Notes: a model not told the origin generated them from the letters alone. 64,000 nucleotides of DNA from Acidicapsa acidisoli (GCF_025685625.1 NZ_JAGSYI010000002.1:124001-188000); one strand, 5' to 3'. Numbered from the stretch's first letter, positions 8,969 through 18,249 are shown. Program-made: numbers and translations.

Positions 8969-10564
8969 TTACCACTGAGACCAGTCGCCACGCGAGAGAA
9001 CCCAGATTGCCAGAAGGAGGTTGCTGGTGGCGTGGGCTATGACTGCGTCGCCGAGCCTGCCTTTCCATTTCATTAGACCTGCGTAGACCAGCCCGGCGAG
9101 AATGCCGACAATCCATTGGTGGCCATGCATCAGTCCGAAGAGCACCGAGGAGAGGCCGATGGAGAGGATGGTGACAGCGGAGAAGGGAACTATGTCGAAC
9201 TCCCGGTTGACGAGTCGACGGGCGAGGTAGCCGCGGAAGGCGAGTTCTTCGGCGATGGGTACGGTGATGACTGCGGCAGCTACGCGGAAGGCTATCCAGG
9301 ACAAGCGGGCGACCGGGGATAGAGCCGCGAGGGCTGCGCCAAGCTGGCTCCTTTCGTTGCTATGCGTGAGAAAGGATGGAACGAGCCAAAGCGCGAAGAC
9401 GGCTGTTCCGGTTATTGGCGCCCACCAACTGAAGCGCCAGTTGATTTGTTTCAACTCGGGCCAGTAATACCAGATGGCAATGGACGCGGCCAGAAAGCGC
9501 AAAGGGTAGAGCCACTCGAAGTATCCGGAAGCGGCTTTGGAAACAAAGGATGCGGCGAGGATCGCGAGGAACGGAACGAGGTAGGCTCCGGTTAAGGGTG
9601 ATTCTCCGACTTGAGTGTCTTCATCATCAAGAAAGATAGGGGTTGTGTGGGCGTGATCTGCTGTGGACGGAAGAAAGTAATAGCGACGCCGTACCCACGG
9701 GAGTTTGCGCGTTGCCATGGAAAAGGCGAAAGCGACGACGGTAAATGCGATCCATCCGGCCTGGGAGTGGAAACCTACCATGGCAACCTCGCCGTAGCCC
9801 GCGTTACCGATGAGAACAAGAGCGGAGATGCGGAGGACGTTCAGCATCCATACGCTAAGAAGCGCACAGGGAACAAGCAGTAATGCCTGGGGAAAGCGGC
9901 TCTCCCGGCGAAAATACCATAGCCAGATCACAGTGAAAGCCAGAACGAGTCCGATCCCTTCCAATCCGGAGCAAGCTTCAGCCACGAAGATTGAGAAACG
10001 CGGCGTCCCTATGATGAAAGTTTCGGAGTCCACATAAATATCGGGAAGGAATACTCGAAGTAAAACTTTGACGGAATGAAAGGTCATTCTCTGCAGGAAG
10101 CGCCCCGGTGCGGTACTGGAGGAATCCCAAAAGGACTGAAAGGGAAAGCGCAGACACCAGGCGAGTGTACCGGTGAGGATGGAATAGAGCCACAACCATT
10201 TCGTTTCCCGGATGGTGCGGACCCACACTTGAGCTGGAATACATGCCAAGGCTGTCAGAGAGATTGCGGCGAGTAATAGAACGCGGGAAACGATGTGCGC
10301 ACCCTCGGAGTTCAGCAGAAAACTGAATCCGTGCAGGGCGGCAAAATTGATGGACCAAATGATTGCAATGCAAGCGATGTGGGCCACAAAGAACCGCGCG
10401 CCGAACGGCAGGTCTTCCTTGTGCTTCTTGAAATAGGAGTGGCCGAGACCCAGGAAGACTGCGTACGAGACAATCCCGAGTGGAGCGAACGGACCAAGAA
10501 GAGCCGCAGTGTGAAAGATGCTGGCTACCAGAACGACGTCGAGGGTCAGGATACCGGCCAACAA
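8969..10564 (-). CDS. xrtE: Exosortase E fused to CPBP-type membrane protease (XrtE)
   Basis: A polytopic membrane protein of 531 residues joining two enzymes. Residues ~1-290 are an exosortase transpeptidase with the triad Cys198 (EACSGLEG), Arg245 (NVLRI) and His266 (GFHSQAG). Residues ~320-531 are a CPBP (type II CAAX prenyl-protease-like) domain with the glutamate pair and arginine of EELAFRGYLARR (439-444) and the histidines of FGLMHGHQW and HATSN. The exosortase E class, paired with VPEID-CTERM substrates, has this fused form. The enzyme should cleave C-terminal sorting tags at the inner membrane and hand the protein onward. The TTG at 10564 is the first obvious start, but the frame is open upstream, so the N-terminus is uncertain. 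Three tag-bearing genes lie just upstream. Confidence 0.9.
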   Translation of the reverse strand: MLAGILTLDVVLVASIFHTAALLGPFAPLGIVSYAVFLGLGHSYFKKHKEDLPFGARFFVAHIACIAIIWSINFAALHGFSFLLNSEGAHIVSRVLLLAAISLTALACIPAQVWVRTIRETKWLWLYSILTGTLAWCLRFPFQSFWDSSSTAPGRFLQRMTFHSVKVLLRVFLPDIYVDSETFIIGTPRFSIFVAEACSGLEGIGLVLAFTVIWLWYFRRESRFPQALLLVPCALLSVWMLNVLRISALVLIGNAGYGEVAMVGFHSQAGWIAFTVVAFAFSMATRKLPWVRRRYYFLPSTADHAHTTPIFLDDEDTQVGESPLTGAYLVPFLAILAASFVSKAASGYFEWLYPLRFLAASIAIWYYWPELKQINWRFSWWAPITGTAVFALWLVPSFLTHSNERSQLGAALAALSPVARLSWIAFRVAAAVITVPIAEELAFRGYLARRLVNREFDIVPFSAVTILSIGLSSVLFGLMHGHQWIVGILAGLVYAGLMKWKGRLGDAVIAHATSNLLLAIWVLSRGDWSQW

Positions 10565-10641
10565 ATATAACCGCCCAAGAAGATGGCGGTGAAACTTGAA
10601 GAACGATAGCGACTGGGAGTGAATAGTCAGAGTTTCCTCGC

Positions 10642-10881
10642 CTAACTGCGACGTCGAGAGCGCAGGACAGTGGTTGCGCCACGAAGCAGCTTCAAGCCGT
10701 CAAGCACGAGGGCCGGGTCGACTTCGGATACCAAATTGATTGGCGGCTGGATATGGCTGATTCCGTTCTGAGTATAATCCGGTCCCGCCGACGACAGGGA
10801 ACTTTCCTTGGGTTCGCGGCGCGGACCGTTGGATGGGGAAGATCCTCTGAAGACGAATTGCCAGCAATTACTCGGTGACAA
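10642..10881 (-). CDS. Short protein with PEVD-type C-terminal sorting signal, possibly degenerate
   Basis: A 79-codon frame starting at a TTG, directly after an in-frame stop. The last ~28 residues are the sorting tag: SEVDPALVLDGLKLLRGATT, then VLRSRRRS. It resembles the tags of the next two genes (PEVDP, hydrophobic stretch, RSRR tail). The N-terminal half has no signal peptide. Either the true 5' end was lost by a frameshift (another frame from about 10952 has a hydrophobic start) or this is a remnant. Its place immediately before xrtE supports a substrate origin. Confidence 0.45.
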   Translation of the reverse strand: MSPSNCWQFVFRGSSPSNGPRREPKESSLSSAGPDYTQNGISHIQPPINLVSEVDPALVLDGLKLLRGATTVLRSRRRS

Positions 10882-10998
10882 TTCGCTTCAGGGATCGGTC
10901 CCGAGCAAACACGGGCCCAATGAACGATGCACAACAAGAATGCAGGAACCAAATTGAAACCCTGCGGGTGCGCCCACAGTGGCGGCTTGAGTTAATCG

Positions 10999-11265
10999 CT
11001 ACCGCTTTGAGCGTCGAGAGCGAACCACGGTCAACGTTCCTGCCAACAGTGCAAATCCGCTGATGGCAAGGCTGGGGTCGACTTCGGGGGCCGTTGCTGG
11101 ACCATGCGGTGGCGGTGGTGGCAGTCGTGGCGGTGGCGGTGGCGGTGGAGGCGGTGGTGGAGGCAGTGGTAACCACCCCAAGATGCCGCCGTATGCATGG
11201 GCGCTGGGGCTGGTGGAGAGCACCAATGCCAAGGCAAGTAGAGAGAGCTTCAGATATTTCTTCAT
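10999..11265 (-). CDS. Proline-rich exported protein with VPEID/PEVD-CTERM sorting signal
   Basis: An 88-residue precursor with a signal peptide (residues 1-24, ending PSAHA), then a proline-rich stretch (about residues 33-55, 12 consecutive prolines followed by RLPPPPP), and a C-terminal tag APEVDPSLAISGFALLAGTL ending in VVRSRRSKR. The tag has the three parts of an exosortase signal: motif, transmembrane stretch and basic tail. AAAGGA lies 8 nt before the ATG. The mature part is tiny and rigid, which suggests a surface or matrix peptide processed by the adjacent exosortase E. Confidence 0.85.
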   Translation of the reverse strand: MKKYLKLSLLALALVLSTSPSAHAYGGILGWLPLPPPPPPPPPPPPRLPPPPPHGPATAPEVDPSLAISGFALLAGTLTVVRSRRSKR

Positions 11266-11816
11266 GGTTCTTGTCCTTTCGGGCAGTTATCTGACTACGT
11301 ACCAGGATCACGGAACATCTAAACTTCCATGACTTAGCAGTTTTGCGAAGCCCTGAAGGCTACAGCAATTTCGATTTTCCGTTTGAAGCCTGGGCGACGA
11401 CGGTTTCCATGAGTTGAAGTACCCGGAATCGTCCGATCGCCTCTCGCTTCGCATTGCGCCAGAGTCAACTGATGAGCAGCCATTCCTCGCAGAGTGGCGA
11501 CGCAAGTTGTATCAGGCCGGAATGCAACGATTCGAGAAGGGCTACGGCCCGGCGGACCAGAACATCTTTGCACTAGATCCCGGGAAGGACAGCTTTCTGA
11601 GACAAGAACGCCTCCCGGAATCCGTGACAGGAATTGGTTGATTCCTCGGAGTCTCGCTCAGATTATCGTTGCAATCGGAGCAAATGAAAATACCTCTAAT
11701 GACTGAATCTAAAGGATTAAAAGGAACTGATTTTAGACACTTTGGTACCCACTTGGTGCTGCTCTACATGGGCAAAAGAAAAAGCGGGCGACGAAGCCGC
11801 CCGCCTAAGAGACTGC
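11266..11816. other. Intergenic region between two sorting-signal genes
   Basis: About 550 bp with no frame that has both a plausible start and protein-like composition on either strand. It should contain the promoter of the proline-rich substrate gene. I see no repeat or hairpin of note. Confidence 0.4.
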
Positions 11817-12119
11817 TCAGTTTATTGCCGGACGCCGGGAGCGCCGGCTGCGTAGGACCGTCAGCGTTCCCCCAAGGAGCATGAATCCGCTCATTGCCAA
11901 ACCGGGATCGACTTCGGGAGCTACGTTGGGTTTTGGATTGCCTTGATTGTGATTTCCTTGATTGTGGTTGCCGGACGAACCGTGGAATAGCCACTCAATA
12001 ATGTCCTGGATTATTCCTCCGACTCCTCCGTAGGCAGTTACCATCTCAGCATGGGCGTACGTGCTTGTGCCGAGGGCTAAAGCCAAGGCCAAGACTGAGT
12101 GCTTCAGTAGCTTTGTCAT
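11817..12119 (-). CDS. Exported Asn/Gly-rich protein with VPEID/PEVD-CTERM sorting signal
   Basis: A 100-residue precursor. The signal peptide spans residues 1-24 (ending YAHAE). A small middle region has IIQDIIEWLFHGS and the repeat NHNQG-NHNQG-NPKPN. The C-terminal tag is APEVDPGLAMSGFMLLGGTL followed by TVLRSRRSRR. AAGGAAG lies 6 nt upstream of the ATG. The tag is nearly the same as in the gene at 10999-11265, so both should be substrates of the exosortase E nearby. The function of the mature part is unknown. Confidence 0.85.
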   Translation of the reverse strand: MTKLLKHSVLALALALGTSTYAHAEMVTAYGGVGGIIQDIIEWLFHGSSGNHNQGNHNQGNPKPNVAPEVDPGLAMSGFMLLGGTLTVLRSRRSRRPAIN

Positions 12120-12574
12120 GCTGCTTCCTTTTCAGACCGGTGGCAAGTTCCGCTCTTCACACGTTGAAACGGAAAGACGTCGGGGGTTGGTTCTATCTAC
12201 GTCGTTCTTCGATCATGCTGTATTCGTTTTACGGTATGAACTTACGTCGGGAACTGCTGGTTGTCGTCTCCAGGGGTATTGAGTCCTGGCGGCCTCTCGG
12301 ATTCTGCTCCGTATCGGGACGGTCGAATTGGTCGAGGCACGCCCAACTCTCCATTTACGGATTCCGAAAGAGCCAAAGCATCTTTCGCCTCTGTTGCAGA
12401 ATTCCTCAGCGCTGCTCGATGTGCAATTCCTCGTCTGCGCCAACCCCATATCGAACCGGGCAGGGATCGGACTATTTGTGTTAGCTGGCATCACGGTTTG
12501 GTAACTTGACGAAGCGGTCAGAAGTAACTTGATTTTGCATGTCCCAGTTGAACTGCTGACGAACGCTTGTGCTG
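12120..12574. other. Intergenic region, no gene seen
   Basis: About 455 bp between the thioesterase end and the start of the first sorting-signal gene. Frames here have poor composition and no ribosome sites. It presumably holds the promoter for the exosortase substrate gene. Confidence 0.4.
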
Positions 12575-13042
12575 CTAAGTTCGAATTGCAATGAAGAGAC
12601 CGGTGGCGCGCGCCAGGACCATTCCGTCCTCTGCCTGGATTGTTGCTGCGGCCCAGTGCTTTCGGCCTTCGCTGCGGTTGACTCGACCTTCAATGCGAAT
12701 CGGGGCGCCGGATGGCACTGGACTTAGATATTCGACTTGCATCTGGCGGGTCATGGCAGTTACTCCGCGAACGCGGTTTGCTTTGCTCATGGCTTCGTCG
12801 AGCATTGTCGCGATGATGCCGCCGTGAACGCAGCCGGGAGGACCTTCGTATTGGTCTGAGATTACGGCTTTGGAGACGACGGCCCCTTCGGGAGACTTTG
12901 CGAATTCCAGCTTCAGGCCCGCGGGATTGGCCTGGCCGCAGCCGAAGCAGCGATTCCGCGCGCCGTGGACGAGTGGTGTGAGTCCTTCGGCGGAGGTATC
13001 GGACAAGGAATCTGACAACGGATCTGGGCTCAATGGGCTCAA
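12575..13042 (-). CDS. PaaI-type hotdog-fold acyl-CoA thioesterase
   Basis: A 155-residue protein. The start is a TTG preceded by GGAAGG at 6 nt and overlapping the stop of the upstream dehydratase gene by 4 bp (TTGA). The longer in-frame extension upstream is only a shadow of that gene. The hotdog signature is CVHGGIIATMLDEAMSKAN with the substrate-facing Asp, then YLSPVPSGAPIRIEGRV. An N-terminal CFGCGQANPAGLKLEF segment is typical of this subgroup. It probably hydrolyses short or aromatic acyl-CoA. The coupling to a dehydratase does not reveal its substrate. Confidence 0.85.
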   Translation of the reverse strand: MSPLSPDPLSDSLSDTSAEGLTPLVHGARNRCFGCGQANPAGLKLEFAKSPEGAVVSKAVISDQYEGPPGCVHGGIIATMLDEAMSKANRVRGVTAMTRQMQVEYLSPVPSGAPIRIEGRVNRSEGRKHWAAATIQAEDGMVLARATGLFIAIRT

Positions 13043-14022
13043 AGTGTTCCTTCCAAAATTTTGGCGTAGAGGTCGCGATCGACATTTCCGCCGGTGAGAA
13101 TAATTCCTATCGATGGGGATGAGTTGCGAAGGCTGTTGCGCTCTTTCAATGCTCCGGCGAGGGCTGCCGCGGCGGCGCCCTCTGCAAGGTTGTGGGTGTC
13201 TTCGTATAGCGCCCGCATGGCGGAGGCAATTTCGGCGTCGGTGACCTCGATGATGCGGGCGACGTTTTCCCAGATGACTTGCATTGCGTCGCTGTTGGGC
13301 AGGCGGCAAGCCAGGCCGTCGGCAATGTGGGTCTGCGAGGGCGCTTCTACGATGCGGCGTTCGCGAAAGGAGAGCGCATAGGAGGGCGATTCGGCGGCGA
13401 CTACACCGACGATTTCGGTCTTGAGGCCGAGTGCGTTGCGGGCGGCTGAGACTCCGCAGATGGATGAGCCGAGGCCGATAGGAACGTAGATTGTATCCAG
13501 TGGCGGCGTGGCGCGCAGGAACTCGAGGGCGTAGGTGGCCGTCCCAGCCACGAGGCACGGATGGAAGGACTCAACCATCGCATGTCCGGGACGCGTGGCA
13601 AGTTCGCGGGCGTATTCCAACGAAGCCTGGAAGTCGTCGCCGTGTTCTATGAGTTCAGCTCCCTGCGCTCGCATGGCGTTGTTCTTTTCGCGGCTGTTGC
13701 CGTGGGGGATGACGATGACGGCGTGCAGGCCGGAAAGACGGGCGGCCATGCCGACGCCCTGACCGTGATTTCCGCGGGTGGCGGCTACGAGCGTATGAAC
13801 GTCCGGCTGGGATTGCTTGAGCCAGGACGAGTAGACCAGAGCGCCACGGAGTTTGAAGGCTCCGACAGGCGTGTGATTCTCATGCTTAACCCATGCCTCG
13901 GTGTGACCGTGGACGCTGAGTCGTTGATTGAGCAGGGGCCATGTGTATTGAGGGGTGGGCGGCATGACCCGGTAAATGATGGCCTGGGCGGTTTCGATCT
14001 CGCTGAGGGTGGGCAATTGCAT
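13039..14022 (-). CDS. Threonine/serine dehydratase-like PLP enzyme
   Basis: A 327-residue fold-type II PLP enzyme of the threonine dehydratase (IlvA/TdcB catalytic) group, lacking any C-terminal ACT domain. The PLP lysine is in TPVGAFKLRGAL, the phosphate loop follows the SSICG stretch, and the asparagine loop is ATRGNHGQGVGMAARL. It would deaminate threonine or serine, or act on a related hydroxyamino acid. Without the regulatory domain it resembles catabolic or racemase-like members. It is translationally coupled to the thioesterase gene. Confidence 0.85.
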   Translation of the reverse strand: MQLPTLSEIETAQAIIYRVMPPTPQYTWPLLNQRLSVHGHTEAWVKHENHTPVGAFKLRGALVYSSWLKQSQPDVHTLVAATRGNHGQGVGMAARLSGLHAVIVIPHGNSREKNNAMRAQGAELIEHGDDFQASLEYARELATRPGHAMVESFHPCLVAGTATYALEFLRATPPLDTIYVPIGLGSSICGVSAARNALGLKTEIVGVVAAESPSYALSFRERRIVEAPSQTHIADGLACRLPNSDAMQVIWENVARIIEVTDAEIASAMRALYEDTHNLAEGAAAAALAGALKERNSLRNSSPSIGIILTGGNVDRDLYAKILEGTL

Positions 14023-14178
14023 GAATTCAGCTTACGATAAGGTGTCTGAATGCCTGTGTTTGAATCCGATCATCTTATTGTGGACTCAAATGGCAGGCTT
14101 AGATCTTTGCAATGTGTGTCATCCGAACAGAGAAAATCGGGGAAACCCCAACAGCGAATCCAAGGAGAGATGGGTTTT

Positions 14179-14907
14179 ATGAATCGCAGAACAGCTATCA
14201 AGCAAATGAGCGGTCTTGCCAGCGCGGTCCTATTGACCGCTACGAGCGCGAGTCAAGCAGGTGCGCAGGCTGCCTCGGCTCCGGCGGCCGCGCCTGCCGG
14301 ACCTTTTACGCTGCCTCCGCTGCCGTACGCATACGATGCGCTTGAGCCTTACTTCGATGCGGAGACGATGCATCTGCATCATGACAAACATCACCAGTCG
14401 TATGTGGACAAGCTGAATGCTGCGGTCGTTGGGCATCCGGATTTAGCCAGCAAATCGGTCTATGAACTTGTCGCTAATTTGGATTCTGTGCCGGAACCGA
14501 TTCGCAAGGCAGTGCGCAACCAGGGCGGCGGTCACGCGAATCACTCGTTCTGGTGGGAGACGCTCGGCAAGGGCGGCGCTGCTCCGACGGGCGAGCTGGC
14601 CAAGGCGATCGATGCAAAATTTGGCAGTTTTTCAAGCTTTCAGGAGAAGCTAACGGCGGAAGCAGTCGGAGTCTTTGGCAGCGGCTGGGCGTGGCTGGTC
14701 GCTTTGCCGGGCGGAGGGCTGGATATATCTTCGACGCCGAATCAGGATAGTCCGCTGACGGCTGGGCATAAGCCAGTCCTGGGAATCGATGTGTGGGAAC
14801 ACTCCTATTACCTGAAATATAAGAACAAGCGGCCGGATTATGTGAAGGCCTACTTCTCGGTTGTGAATTGGGACGCGGTGAGCGCGAAATTTGCCGCCAA
14901 GGCGTAA
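14179..14907 (+). CDS. Exported Fe/Mn superoxide dismutase
   Basis: The mature part has the Fe/Mn-SOD metal ligands: the first His in [13 protein letters not shown], the second in [14 protein letters not shown], and Asp/His in [18 protein letters not shown]. The N-terminus is a signal peptide with an RR pair (MNRRTAIKQ) and an Ala/Ser-rich core, suggesting Tat export of the folded, metal-loaded enzyme. I chose the ATG at 14179 because AAGGAGA lies 10 nt upstream. The ATG at 14170 would leave almost no spacing. An Ala/Pro linker follows the signal. It should detoxify superoxide in the periplasm. Confidence 0.9.
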   Translation: MNRRTAIKQMSGLASAVLLTATSASQAGAQAASAPAAAPAGPFTLPPLPYAYDALEPYFDAETMHLHHDKHHQSYVDKLNAAVVGHPDLASKSVYELVANLDSVPEPIRKAVRNQGGGHANHSFWWETLGKGGAAPTGELAKAIDAKFGSFSSFQEKLTAEAVGVFGSGWAWLVALPGGGLDISSTPNQDSPLTAGHKPVLGIDVWEHSYYLKYKNKRPDYVKAYFSVVNWDAVSAKFAAKA

Positions 14908-14934
14908 CCCCAGAAGTGTAACCGGCGCGACTGC

Positions 14935-17700
14935 TTATGCGAGTTGATGTTGCGCCGGTTCCTCAATCGGTTCTTTGATCAGTTCCTCTAAGGGCGATGG
15001 TTCTACGGAGACTCCGCACCATTGCGCGATGGCGCGAGAGATCGGGCTTAGATTCGATTCCTGAAAGAGCCGGTCGTGATCGAGCGAAATCCATTGCTCG
15101 GTGATTCCCCGACGCGCTACATGTCTCCAGCCGAAGCGGGAATTGCCTCGGATGGGTCGGTGTTCTTCGATACTCAGAAAATGCAGGATGGGAACGTCGA
15201 GTTTCTTCAGATGGTAGAGGGGAAGATAGCCCTGTTGCGATTGCTTGAGCATCCATTGCAGCGCAGGGGGTTGGTTGACGCGGTCCAGCATCCGGCGTGC
15301 CGGCCGGATTGAAAACCACATTGCGCGCCGAATGAGACGCCGGAAGTTTACGGCAGGATTTGCGGCGCCGTTTTTTCTCCGGAACTGACGCCCCTCGGAG
15401 ACCGCTCGTTGGGCAAATGTTCCAAAACCTCGGAACATTGTGGGGAATCCTGGGGACGGAACGTCGAATAGCACCAGCTTTACCGCGTGGCCCTGTTTGC
15501 GCAACAGGTGAGCGGCAGCGAAGGCTACGATACCTCCGTAGCAGTAGCCGCCAAGGATGTAGGGACCGTCCGGCTGGACTTGCTGAATCGCACGTATGGT
15601 TTTTTCGGCGGCTCGCTCGAAGGTGAATAGGGAAGAATCGTGCCAGGTATTGACCGGGCGGACAATGGAGAGCGGAAGCTGACCGGCGAGATGGCTGGCG
15701 AGTCTGCGGAAGTAGAGCCCTTCGTCGCCGTCGCCGGGGATGCAGAAGATTGGACTCCTGCCGGGCTCCTCGCGGACTGGGAAGACTTCGACTTCGCTGG
15801 AGGCTGACGCGGCACTGAGAGAACAGACAGAATTACTGAGAAGCGTGGCGATATTGGCGAGAGTCGGGTTGTCGAGAAAGCTGGCGGCCTCAGCCTGCAA
15901 GTCGCTGCCAAAGCGAAGGTCGATCTCTGCCAGAAGATTGACGGCTCCGAGGGAATCTCCACCAGCGGTGAAGAAGTCTTCCGTTTGGTCAATCTCATCG
16001 CGCTTAAGGACTCGAGCCCAGATTTCGATGAGCCTTCGAAAGGTGGGGTCGTTGGCAAGGTCGGGAAGGCTTAGCTCCGATTTCGCAGAAGGCGATGCAA
16101 TCAAATTGATGACGTTGTTGGCAAGGCCTGTCTTAGACGGAGTTCCGGAGATCCCCGAGGCAGCCGGTTTCTGGGTAATTCGTTCGGCCAGCAGGTGGCG
16201 ACGGGGTTTACCTGTTTCGCCGCGAGGAATTTGATCTACGAAATAGACGCGGCGAGGAACCTTGAATGGCGCGAGCTTCTGGGAGGCAAAACGACGCAGT
16301 TCCGCCTCGCTTGTACTCGAATCTGGCCGGGGTACTATGGCGCAGGCGATATCCTCGCCCAGCGTGGGATGAGGAACGGCAAAGGCGGCGGCGGCGAGCA
16401 CGGCGGGATGTGCGGCAAACACTCGATCGACGTCTTCGGGAACAATCTTCTGGCCGCCACGGTTGATCATTTCCTTCGATCGACCGGTTACGAACAGGAA
16501 ACCCGCGGCATCAAGCCTGCCGATGTCACCGGTACGGAACCAACCATCCCGAAAAGCGGCCTCGTTGGCCTCCGGGTCATTGGCGTAAGCGGCCATGACC
16601 GAGGGTCCGCGCACCACGATTTCTCCTTCCGCTTCGGGAAGGAGAAATTTGCCGGAAGGGTCCATGATAGCGATGGTTGGGCCGACGCTGCGGCCGACTG
16701 AACCGGGCCGATATGGACGGAGATTGAGGGCATCGCTGGTGATGGCTCCGGTTTCGCTCATGCCGTAGCCGTTCAAGACGGGAACGCCGAGAAGGCGTCC
16801 GAGGTCGCGGGCGAGTTTCACGGTAAAGGCTGCGCCGCTGGAGCGGACGAAGCGAAGCGAGACAGGTTTCTTGAGTGGACGATTCTCCAGAACAGTCACG
16901 ACTGCCTGGTGAATTGCCGGGGCACAGGTGTACCACGTGGGATGTAGATCCTGGAGCCAACCGGGGTAGCTTGCGGCTTCAAAGCCGCGGGTAGCGATGA
17001 TTGTGCCCCCGACCGATAACTGGGCAAAGGTCGAAACGATTCCCTGGGCATGGTACAGAGGCGTCACGAGCAGCAGACGGTCGGATGCCGAGAGCGCCAA
17101 GGCGGTTTGCGTGTATCGGAACATCGCTTCCAGATTGCCGCCAGTGAGGGGGACGAGTTTGGAGCGGCCGGTTGTCGCGGATGTATTGAGCAACACGGCA
17201 GCGCCGGAAATCAGGTCCGGAAGAAAGTGGTTGGCTGATGTGGTATCGGCGGTTTTTTCGATGTTCCAGACGGCACCTGCATCGCCCATGTGCCCCAGGA
17301 GTACTGTGATCCCGAGGCGCAGAGCGATTTGCCTGGCTGCTTCGAATTCCGGAGTGAGAACAATCGCAGCGGCGTGCATGGCGACAAGATGGGATTCGAT
17401 CTCGGAGGCCGTCAGGTTGGGATTGAGAGGGGCGCAACAACAGTGGCGCATGACGGCTGCAACCGCAAGGACAGCGAGCGCTCCGGGCTGAACGAGAACG
17501 ACTACGACTTGATGCGATTGCAGGCCGGATTGGCGCAGATGGGTGCTGAGCGCGTCGATCTCCTGCCAGAATTGGCTGTAGGTGAAGGCGCTCTTGCCTG
17601 GCTCCTTGACTGGTTCAAGGACAGCAGGGAAATCGGGCTTCAGACGAGCGTGGAATTCAATGGACGCAAGGGCGGTTTCCTGGGGAGGGAAGACCTTCAT
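14935..17700 (-). CDS. NRPS-like A-T-TE protein (acyl-AMP ligase, carrier, thioesterase)
   Basis: A 921-residue single-module enzyme. Residues ~1-510 are an AMP-binding adenylation domain: A3 LLNTSATTGRSKLVPLTGGN, A5 LNGYGMSETGAI, A7/A8 WFRTGDIGRLD and VTGRSKEMINRGGQK, and the A10 lysine in PRGETGKPRRHLL. A carrier domain follows with the phosphopantetheine serine in FFTAGGDSLGAVNLL (Ser583). The C-terminal ~270 residues are a thioesterase whose elbow reads GGYCYGGIVAF, with Cys720 in place of the usual serine. There is no condensation domain, so it probably activates one acid and releases, dimerises or transfers it. No tailoring genes are adjacent. The product cannot be predicted. Confidence 0.85.
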   Translation of the reverse strand: MKVFPPQETALASIEFHARLKPDFPAVLEPVKEPGKSAFTYSQFWQEIDALSTHLRQSGLQSHQVVVVLVQPGALAVLAVAAVMRHCCCAPLNPNLTASEIESHLVAMHAAAIVLTPEFEAARQIALRLGITVLLGHMGDAGAVWNIEKTADTTSANHFLPDLISGAAVLLNTSATTGRSKLVPLTGGNLEAMFRYTQTALALSASDRLLLVTPLYHAQGIVSTFAQLSVGGTIIATRGFEAASYPGWLQDLHPTWYTCAPAIHQAVVTVLENRPLKKPVSLRFVRSSGAAFTVKLARDLGRLLGVPVLNGYGMSETGAITSDALNLRPYRPGSVGRSVGPTIAIMDPSGKFLLPEAEGEIVVRGPSVMAAYANDPEANEAAFRDGWFRTGDIGRLDAAGFLFVTGRSKEMINRGGQKIVPEDVDRVFAAHPAVLAAAAFAVPHPTLGEDIACAIVPRPDSSTSEAELRRFASQKLAPFKVPRRVYFVDQIPRGETGKPRRHLLAERITQKPAASGISGTPSKTGLANNVINLIASPSAKSELSLPDLANDPTFRRLIEIWARVLKRDEIDQTEDFFTAGGDSLGAVNLLAEIDLRFGSDLQAEAASFLDNPTLANIATLLSNSVCSLSAASASSEVEVFPVREEPGRSPIFCIPGDGDEGLYFRRLASHLAGQLPLSIVRPVNTWHDSSLFTFERAAEKTIRAIQQVQPDGPYILGGYCYGGIVAFAAAHLLRKQGHAVKLVLFDVPSPGFPTMFRGFGTFAQRAVSEGRQFRRKNGAANPAVNFRRLIRRAMWFSIRPARRMLDRVNQPPALQWMLKQSQQGYLPLYHLKKLDVPILHFLSIEEHRPIRGNSRFGWRHVARRGITEQWISLDHDRLFQESNLSPISRAIAQWCGVSVEPSPLEELIKEPIEEPAQHQLA

Positions 17701-17836
17701 GCTTGTAACCCTTTCGATGGGGATTGGAGAAGGGTATCATTTTCTTCAAGATCGCGACGAATAAAGGGGTTGGGTGAGGTGGATGGCAGGGAGTTGTGAG
17801 CCTGATTGTGAAACGAGTTTTGAGCAACTACGCGGA

Positions 17837-18211
17837 ATGAGGGAGACCGGTGCAGGGTGGCGGAAGCGATGCTTCCTCGCAGTTGTCCTCAGCTTTGCCT
17901 CAGTTTTGTGGGGATGCCGGGCCGGGCAGGAGCTAACGCCGCAACAGGCCGAGGGGCAGCACCTTTACTCAGTGCGATGTGCGCATTGCCACGAGGACAA
18001 CGACCTGGCGCTGAAGCCGCCGCCGCCGAATATTCATGGCGCAATGAGCAGGACAAAGCTACCGAGCGGCGCTCCGGCAACGGATGCCGAGGTGAGGCGA
18101 TTGGTTCTGGTTGGCAAGGGCAAAATGCCGAGCTTTTCGGGGCGATTTACCGAGGAGCAGATGGCGGCGCTGCTCGCTTATCTGCATACGGATATGCGGC
18201 TGCCCCATTGA
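17837..18211 (+). CDS. Cytochrome c lipoprotein (class I, monohaem)
   Basis: I place the start at 17837 because a lipoprotein signal follows (hydrophobic run ending LWGC); the frame is open back to 17774. The mature ~95 residues carry the haem site CAHCH in YSVRCAHCHEDND and the distal Met in GKMPSFSGRFTEEQM, typical of small electron-shuttling class I cytochromes. The lipid anchor should tether it to a membrane facing the periplasm. It lies 38 bp upstream of miaB on the same strand, probably by chance rather than by function. Confidence 0.85.
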   Translation: MRETGAGWRKRCFLAVVLSFASVLWGCRAGQELTPQQAEGQHLYSVRCAHCHEDNDLALKPPPPNIHGAMSRTKLPSGAPATDAEVRRLVLVGKGKMPSFSGRFTEEQMAALLAYLHTDMRLPH

Positions 18212-18249
18212 AGAGTGGGGAAAGTCCGTGTCGCGGTATACTCGGGAGT

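Noticed and set aside
12261-12509. Overlapping open frames in the gap before the sorting-signal gene
   Set aside because: Frames on both strands overlap each other, have no ribosome sites and show biased, non-protein-like composition.
13043-13558. N-terminal extension of the thioesterase frame
   Set aside because: It is the antiparallel-independent shadow of the dehydratase gene on the same strand (Arg/His/Pro-rich); the TTG with a ribosome site at 13042 is the sensible start.
14920-14960. Inverted repeat accggcgc/gcgccggt between the SOD and NRPS-like genes
   Set aside because: The loop is long (~24 nt), part of it is coding, and there is no T-run, so a terminator call is not supported.
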